A DNA stretch of 10,153 nt from Thiorhodovibrio sp. (GTDB lineage: Bacteria > Pseudomonadota > Gammaproteobacteria > Chromatiales > Chromatiaceae), in the NCBI GenBank assembly GCA_007128075.1, contig SKYD01000125.1, positions 1 through 10,153 on the forward strand. The letters are read 5' to 3'. Every line of letters begins with the position of its first letter. Position 1 is the stretch's first letter. The notes under the pieces are model-generated. The model searched no databases. It was not told the origin of the DNA and saw only the letters and a list, made by a program, of their open reading frames with translations. A program made the translations under genes and the position numbers. This document shows, in pieces, positions 6,954 to 10,153 of the stretch.

Positions 6954-8573
6954 TTAATCAGTTGGAACCAATTTTTGTAATTGGTTGGTGACCTCAATCA
7001 GCCGCCAATCTTCGGGACCATTATGGCGAACTCGATCGACATAGGCGCGCACTTGCTGCAACTCCTCATGTTTGGCACCCTGTTTTTGCATCTTTAAAAT
7101 CAGTGCCTTGGCAGCATTAAGGTTGACGGTTCGATTGCCAGGCAGACCGTCAGCGGCTTGGTGCAACAGCTCGATGGCTTGATCAAACTGTCCTTGCTGA
7201 ATTAATTGCACACCTTTGTTATTGGTTTTAACAACATTTTGCTGAATGTTATTGATCGATGCATCATCGATCTCACCCAGATCGAGGTTGGTGCAAGCAC
7301 TTTTCACTTCGGCGATAAAAATGTCGTCATCATGGTTGTTAGCAACCACGGTATGCAACACCTCAGATGCCTTGTCTTTATGGCCTAATTTGGCATAAGT
7401 TTTCACCAGCTCCAGCCCCATATTGGCTGAGATCGATGCCGGATCGAGATTTTTCATTGCCTTTTCGACGCCTTCTAAGGCTTTCGCAGCACCTTCCTCG
7501 TCGCCCTCATCGCTCTTGACCAGCACTGTGGTCGTTGCTTGATAGAGCTGAGCCTGTGGATGGCTGGGAAAATTGCGGCTGATGCGTCCAGCCACCTCCA
7601 GTGCCTCGGTGTGGCGACCATTGGCAGCGAGCGCTTTGGCCAATCCAGCATGAATCGCGGGCTGCATCTTCATCGATTGCTTGCCAACCGAGATCGCTTT
7701 GCGATACGCCGTCTCCGCTTTTTCTGGCTCACCATTGGCAGTTGCCACCTCAGCAAGCATCACCTGTCGCTGGAAGCCCCGAGGTGAAATTTTTGTGGCA
7801 TCATCGAGTGTTTTTTCAGCCTCAGAGTAGCGACTTTGCGCCAACTGAGCGCGGGCGAGATAGTCATAGGCCTCGGTTAGGGTGCGGTCATGCTCAATCA
7901 GCTCCTTGAGCGTGCTTTCGGCTTGGGCATATTTTTTCTGCAAAAACTGCACTTTGCCCACGCCAAGATGCGCCCAGCTTAGATCGCGCACCGAGAGCAC
8001 ATCTTGATAGATGCGCAATGCCTTGTCATAGCGCATGGCGCGGATGCAAATGTCGGCTTTGAGCTTTTGATAGTCGGCCTTATATTTCGGCGAGGTGACC
8101 ATTAACTGATCAAGTTCACTGATCGCCCGAGCATAATTTTTGGTGGTTAGGGCGCGATTGACATTGCTTAGATTGGCTTTTTTGTCAAACAATTTACGCA
8201 ATCGGGTGCGCAACAATTCAGCAGTAAAGGGCTTGGTCAGATAGCTGTCGGGAAAATACTCCACTGCCGCCATCACCATCTCGCGGGCATTTTCTGCCGT
8301 GACCATAATAAAGATGGAATCGATTCCTAACAGCTCGCGATGCCGCGCTTCTTCGAGAAGTTGCTGTCCATCCTTGCCAGGGCCCAGGTTATAATCACAA
8401 AGCACCACATCGTAGCGTTTTTTGCTCATGCGTGTGAGTGCTTCGCTACCATTGGCGGCAAGATCAACATGCTGAGCCTCGATTGCATACAGAATTCCGC
8501 GCAACAGCGAGCGCATATCTGCAAAATCGTCCACCACTAAGAATTTTTTTTGAGCAAAAAGAGCATCTGCCAT
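6954..8573 (-). CDS. Response regulator with receiver domain and C-terminal TPR array
   Basis: The protein has 539 residues from ATG at 8573; a GAGG lies about 13 nt upstream, a weak ribosome site. Residues 8-125 are a complete receiver domain: acidic pair D15-D16, phosphoacceptor D60 (VVLCDYNLG), T92 (MVTAEN) and K114 (LTKPF). The rest contains no DNA-binding helix-turn-helix and no enzymatic domain. From about residue 138 to 330, and again near 445-485, helical pairs show the TPR pattern, for example KYAQAESTLKEL, RYSEAEKTLDDA and QFDQAIELLHQA; roughly six to eight repeats are likely. Phosphorylation probably alters what the TPR surface binds, so the output is protein-protein contact. The kinase gene follows by 15 nt. 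It is the first gene of the block after a 131-bp gap, so it probably has its own promoter. CheY-TPR fusions of this type are known in proteobacteria, mostly without assigned roles. Confidence 0.9.
   Translation of the reverse strand: MADALFAQKKFLVVDDFADMRSLLRGILYAIEAQHVDLAANGSEALTRMSKKRYDVVLCDYNLGPGKDGQQLLEEARHRELLGIDSIFIMVTAENAREMVMAAVEYFPDSYLTKPFTAELLRTRLRKLFDKKANLSNVNRALTTKNYARAISELDQLMVTSPKYKADYQKLKADICIRAMRYDKALRIYQDVLSVRDLSWAHLGVGKVQFLQKKYAQAESTLKELIEHDRTLTEAYDYLARAQLAQSRYSEAEKTLDDATKISPRGFQRQVMLAEVATANGEPEKAETAYRKAISVGKQSMKMQPAIHAGLAKALAANGRHTEALEVAGRISRNFPSHPQAQLYQATTTVLVKSDEGDEEGAAKALEGVEKAMKNLDPASISANMGLELVKTYAKLGHKDKASEVLHTVVANNHDDDIFIAEVKSACTNLDLGEIDDASINNIQQNVVKTNNKGVQLIQQGQFDQAIELLHQAADGLPGNRTVNLNAAKALILKMQKQGAKHEELQQVRAYVDRVRHNGPEDWRLIEVTNQLQKLVPTD
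6966..6986 (-). repeat. Small perfect hairpin at the end of the response-regulator gene
   Basis: AACCAATT at 6966-6973 and AATTGGTT at 6979-6986 form an 8-bp, mostly A-T stem with a 5-nt loop. It lies in the last codons of the response-regulator gene, about 30 bp before the kinase start. No U-tract follows on the minus strand, so it is not a typical terminator. It could tune expression between the two genes, but chance within coding sequence is possible. Confidence 0.3.
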
Positions 8574-8611
8574 AATGCCGCACGCGCCTCTAGTTAAAGC
8601 AAATCGAAATT

Positions 8612-8629
8612 ATCAAGCTTGATCGCGAT
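8612..8629. promoter_or_regulatory. Overlapping palindromes, candidate operator upstream of the response-regulator gene
   Basis: ATCAAGCTTGAT at 8612-8623 is a perfect 12-bp palindrome, and ATCGCGAT at 8622-8629 is a second perfect palindrome sharing its last two bases. Flanking AATCG (8602-8606) and CGATT (8626-8630) add an outer inverted pair. The site lies 39 bp or more upstream of the response-regulator ATG and just downstream of a possible -10 element, where an operator or leader hairpin would be placed. The binding protein is unknown, and the palindromes may be chance. Confidence 0.35.
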
Positions 8630-8630
8630 T

Positions 8631-8658
8631 ATTTTAACCGAAACTGCGGCGATATAAC
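8631..8658 (-). promoter_or_regulatory. Weak sigma-70-like promoter candidate for the response-regulator block
   Basis: On the minus strand a -10-like TAAAAT (8631-8636, five of six consensus bases) follows GTTATA (8653-8658, three of six against TTGACA) with a 16-bp spacer. The transcript would have a leader of about 50 nt. It is the best match I see in the gap, but the -35 is poor. An activator or another sigma factor could be involved. Confidence 0.25.
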
Positions 8659-8659
8659 A

Positions 8660-8683
8660 GCATTGCGAAGGGAAGCGCAATGC
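8660..8683 (-). terminator. Hairpin downstream of ilvD, possible weak terminator
   Basis: GCATTGCG at 8660-8667 and CGCAATGC at 8676-8683 make a perfect 8-bp stem with an 8-nt loop, starting about 20 bp after the ilvD stop codon on the minus strand. The sequence that follows on that strand (TGTTATATCGCC) is only slightly T-rich, so intrinsic termination would be inefficient. It may partly separate ilvD from the signalling block or protect the ilvD 3' end. Confidence 0.45.
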
Positions 8684-8704
8684 GACCCGAAGGCCGCTGC
8701 AACT

Positions 8705-10153
8705 TTAGAGCATGCGCACCGCTCCGTGTGCGGCACTGGTGGTGAGTGCGGCATAGGCTTGGAGCGCCACCGAGACCGGACGCTGACGCTTCTGTGGCTT
8801 CCAGGCAGCCGCGCCCTGGGCATCCATGCGCTGGCGGCGTGCAGTCAGCGTTGGCTCATCAACCACAAGCTCAATGCGGCGCTGCGGGATGTCAATCTCA
8901 ATCAGATCGCCCTCTTCGACCAAGCCCAAGGTGCCCCCTTCGGCGGCTTCTGGCGAAACATGGCCGATGGACAGCCCCGAGGTGCCACCAGAAAAGCGGC
9001 CGTCGGTCAATAATGCACACTGTTTGCCCAGCCCTTTGGATTTGAGATAGCTGGTCGGATAGAGCATCTCCTGCATCCCCGGGCCACCTTTGGGGCCTTC
9101 GTAGCGAATGATCAGCACATCGCCGGCGTGGATCTGATCATTGAGAATGGCATCGACTGCCGCTTCTTGGCTTTCAAACACCCGCGCTGGCCCCTTAAAG
9201 GTCAGAATCGATTCATCAACCCCCGCGGTTTTGACGATACAGCCCTGCTCGGCAACATTGCCATAGAGCACGGCCAGCCCACCATCTTGGCTATAAGCGT
9301 GTTCAAGGTCACGAATGCAGCCTTGGGCGCGGTCGGTATCGAGACTGCTCCAGCGTGCCGCTTGGCTAAATGCTTCTTGAGTCGGAACGCCGCCAGGTGC
9401 TGCCAGATAGCGTTCACGCGCCTGCTGATTGTTGTCATTGAGAATATCCCACTGCGCCAGAGCCGCCGCCAGTGAGGGGCTATGCACCGTCGGCACCTCT
9501 GGATGCAATAACTTGGCACGCTGCAACTCGGCAAGAATCGCCATCACCCCGCCAGCGCGGTGTACATCTTCCATGTGATAGTGCGCCACCGCTGGAGCCA
9601 CTTTGCACAGATTGGGCACTTGGCGGCTGAGGCGATCAATATCCGCCATGGTGAAATCGACCTGCGCCTCGTGTGCCGCAGCCAGCAAATGCAGCACTGT
9701 GTTGGTGGAGCCACCCATGGCGATGTCCAAACTCATCGCATTTTCAAAAGCAGCAAAGCTGGCAATTGAGCGCGGCAGTACGCTGGCATCGTTTTGTTGA
9801 TACCAGCGTTGGGTAAGCTCAACGATCAGCCGCCCCGCTTCGAGAAATAGCTCACGACGGGCGGCATGTGTGGCTAACAATGATCCGTTGCCGGGCAGGC
9901 TCAAGCCGAGCGCCTCGGTCAGACAGTTCATTGAATTGGCGGTGAACATCCCCGAGCAGGAGCCGCAGGTCGGACAGGCGGAGCGTTCATAACGCTCGAC
10001 GGTGGTATCGGTGAGCTCTGGACTGGCTGCCGCCACCATCGCATCGACCAAATCCAGCGCGATCTCGCGGTCATCCGAAAGAATTTTGCCCGCCTCCATC
10101 GGCCCACCAGAGACAAACACCGCAGGAATGTTGAGCCGCAACGCCGCCATCAA
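8705..10153 (-). CDS. ilvD: Dihydroxy-acid dehydratase, C-terminal part (5' end outside window)
   Basis: 482 residues are visible, ending with TAA at 8705-8707; the frame runs off the right edge. By alignment from memory with the E. coli enzyme (616 residues), about the first 130 residues are missing, so the methionine at the edge is internal. Recognised blocks include LRLNIPAVFVSGGPMEAGK, RSACPTCGSCSGMFTANSMN (the cysteine motif, with an Fe-S cluster ligand), LDIAMGGSTNTVLHLLAAA, YHMEDVHRAGGV, CIRDLEHAYSQDGGLAVLYG, RYEGPKGGPGMQEMLYPTS and DGRFSGGTSGLSIGHVSPEA, which carries the active-site serine region. The enzyme dehydrates 2,3-dihydroxy-isovalerate and 2,3-dihydroxy-3-methylvalerate to the 2-keto acids of valine and isoleucine synthesis, in the cytosol. 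No disruption is seen. It is a housekeeping gene and is probably not functionally linked to the downstream signalling block. Confidence 0.98.
   Translation of the reverse strand: MMAALRLNIPAVFVSGGPMEAGKILSDDREIALDLVDAMVAAASPELTDTTVERYERSACPTCGSCSGMFTANSMNCLTEALGLSLPGNGSLLATHAARRELFLEAGRLIVELTQRWYQQNDASVLPRSIASFAAFENAMSLDIAMGGSTNTVLHLLAAAHEAQVDFTMADIDRLSRQVPNLCKVAPAVAHYHMEDVHRAGGVMAILAELQRAKLLHPEVPTVHSPSLAAALAQWDILNDNNQQARERYLAAPGGVPTQEAFSQAARWSSLDTDRAQGCIRDLEHAYSQDGGLAVLYGNVAEQGCIVKTAGVDESILTFKGPARVFESQEAAVDAILNDQIHAGDVLIIRYEGPKGGPGMQEMLYPTSYLKSKGLGKQCALLTDGRFSGGTSGLSIGHVSPEAAEGGTLGLVEEGDLIEIDIPQRRIELVVDEPTLTARRQRMDAQGAAAWKPQKRQRPVSVALQAYAALTTSAAHGAVRML

Larger units (their letters stand above)
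8574..8704. other. 131-bp intergenic region between ilvD and the response-regulator gene
   Basis: This is the longest non-coding stretch in the window and is more A+T-rich than its flanks, particularly at 8591-8640. It holds a hairpin near the ilvD end, a 12-bp palindrome and a weak promoter-like hexamer (each listed separately). No open frame worth calling is present. Confidence 0.8.

Noticed and set aside
1..10153. Mobile elements, CRISPR array, tRNA or rRNA genes
   Set aside because: I saw no transposase or integrase motifs, no regularly spaced direct repeats and no cloverleaf-like sequence. Nearly all of the window is explained by ordinary genes.

Overview
The window is about 55% GC by eye and almost fully coding. 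It carries one rightward gene fragment (the 3' part of tamB) that converges on a long leftward block of eight genes. The IlvD sequence matches the long enterobacterial-type dihydroxy-acid dehydratase almost motif for motif. TamB and a TIGR03503-like von Willebrand A protein are also present. Together these point to a Gram-negative gammaproteobacterium. A Chromatiales-like background is possible, but this is a guess from style and gene content. No mobile element, CRISPR array, tRNA or rRNA is visible.

Layout, left to right: (1) positions 1-1362 (+), the C-terminal 453 residues of TamB; (2) a convergent junction in which both stop codons share the tetranucleotide TTAA, next to two perfect stem-loops inside the end of the opposite gene; (3) on the minus strand, read from right to left: ilvD (5' end outside the window), a 131-bp gap with an 8-bp hairpin and a 12-bp palindrome, a receiver-TPR response regulator, a sensorless cytosolic histidine kinase, a small acidic protein, a membrane-anchored VWA protein with a lysine-rich tail, a stand-alone HD-GYP c-di-GMP phosphodiesterase, a GT4 glycosyltransferase, and a NahK-like sugar/choline-type phosphotransferase. 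The longest non-coding stretch is the 131 bp between ilvD and the response regulator; no gap exceeds 300 bp.

The seven genes downstream of ilvD are tightly packed (14-nt overlap to 54-nt gaps) and probably form one transcription unit. The first five read as a signalling module. A kinase with no sensor could phosphorylate a regulator whose output is a TPR scaffold rather than a DNA-binding domain. The VWA membrane protein and the HD-GYP enzyme are the plausible periplasmic/membrane and second-messenger arms. The last two genes could make or modify a glycan or glycolipid. The wiring between these parts is inference from gene order. The individual domain calls rest on visible motifs.
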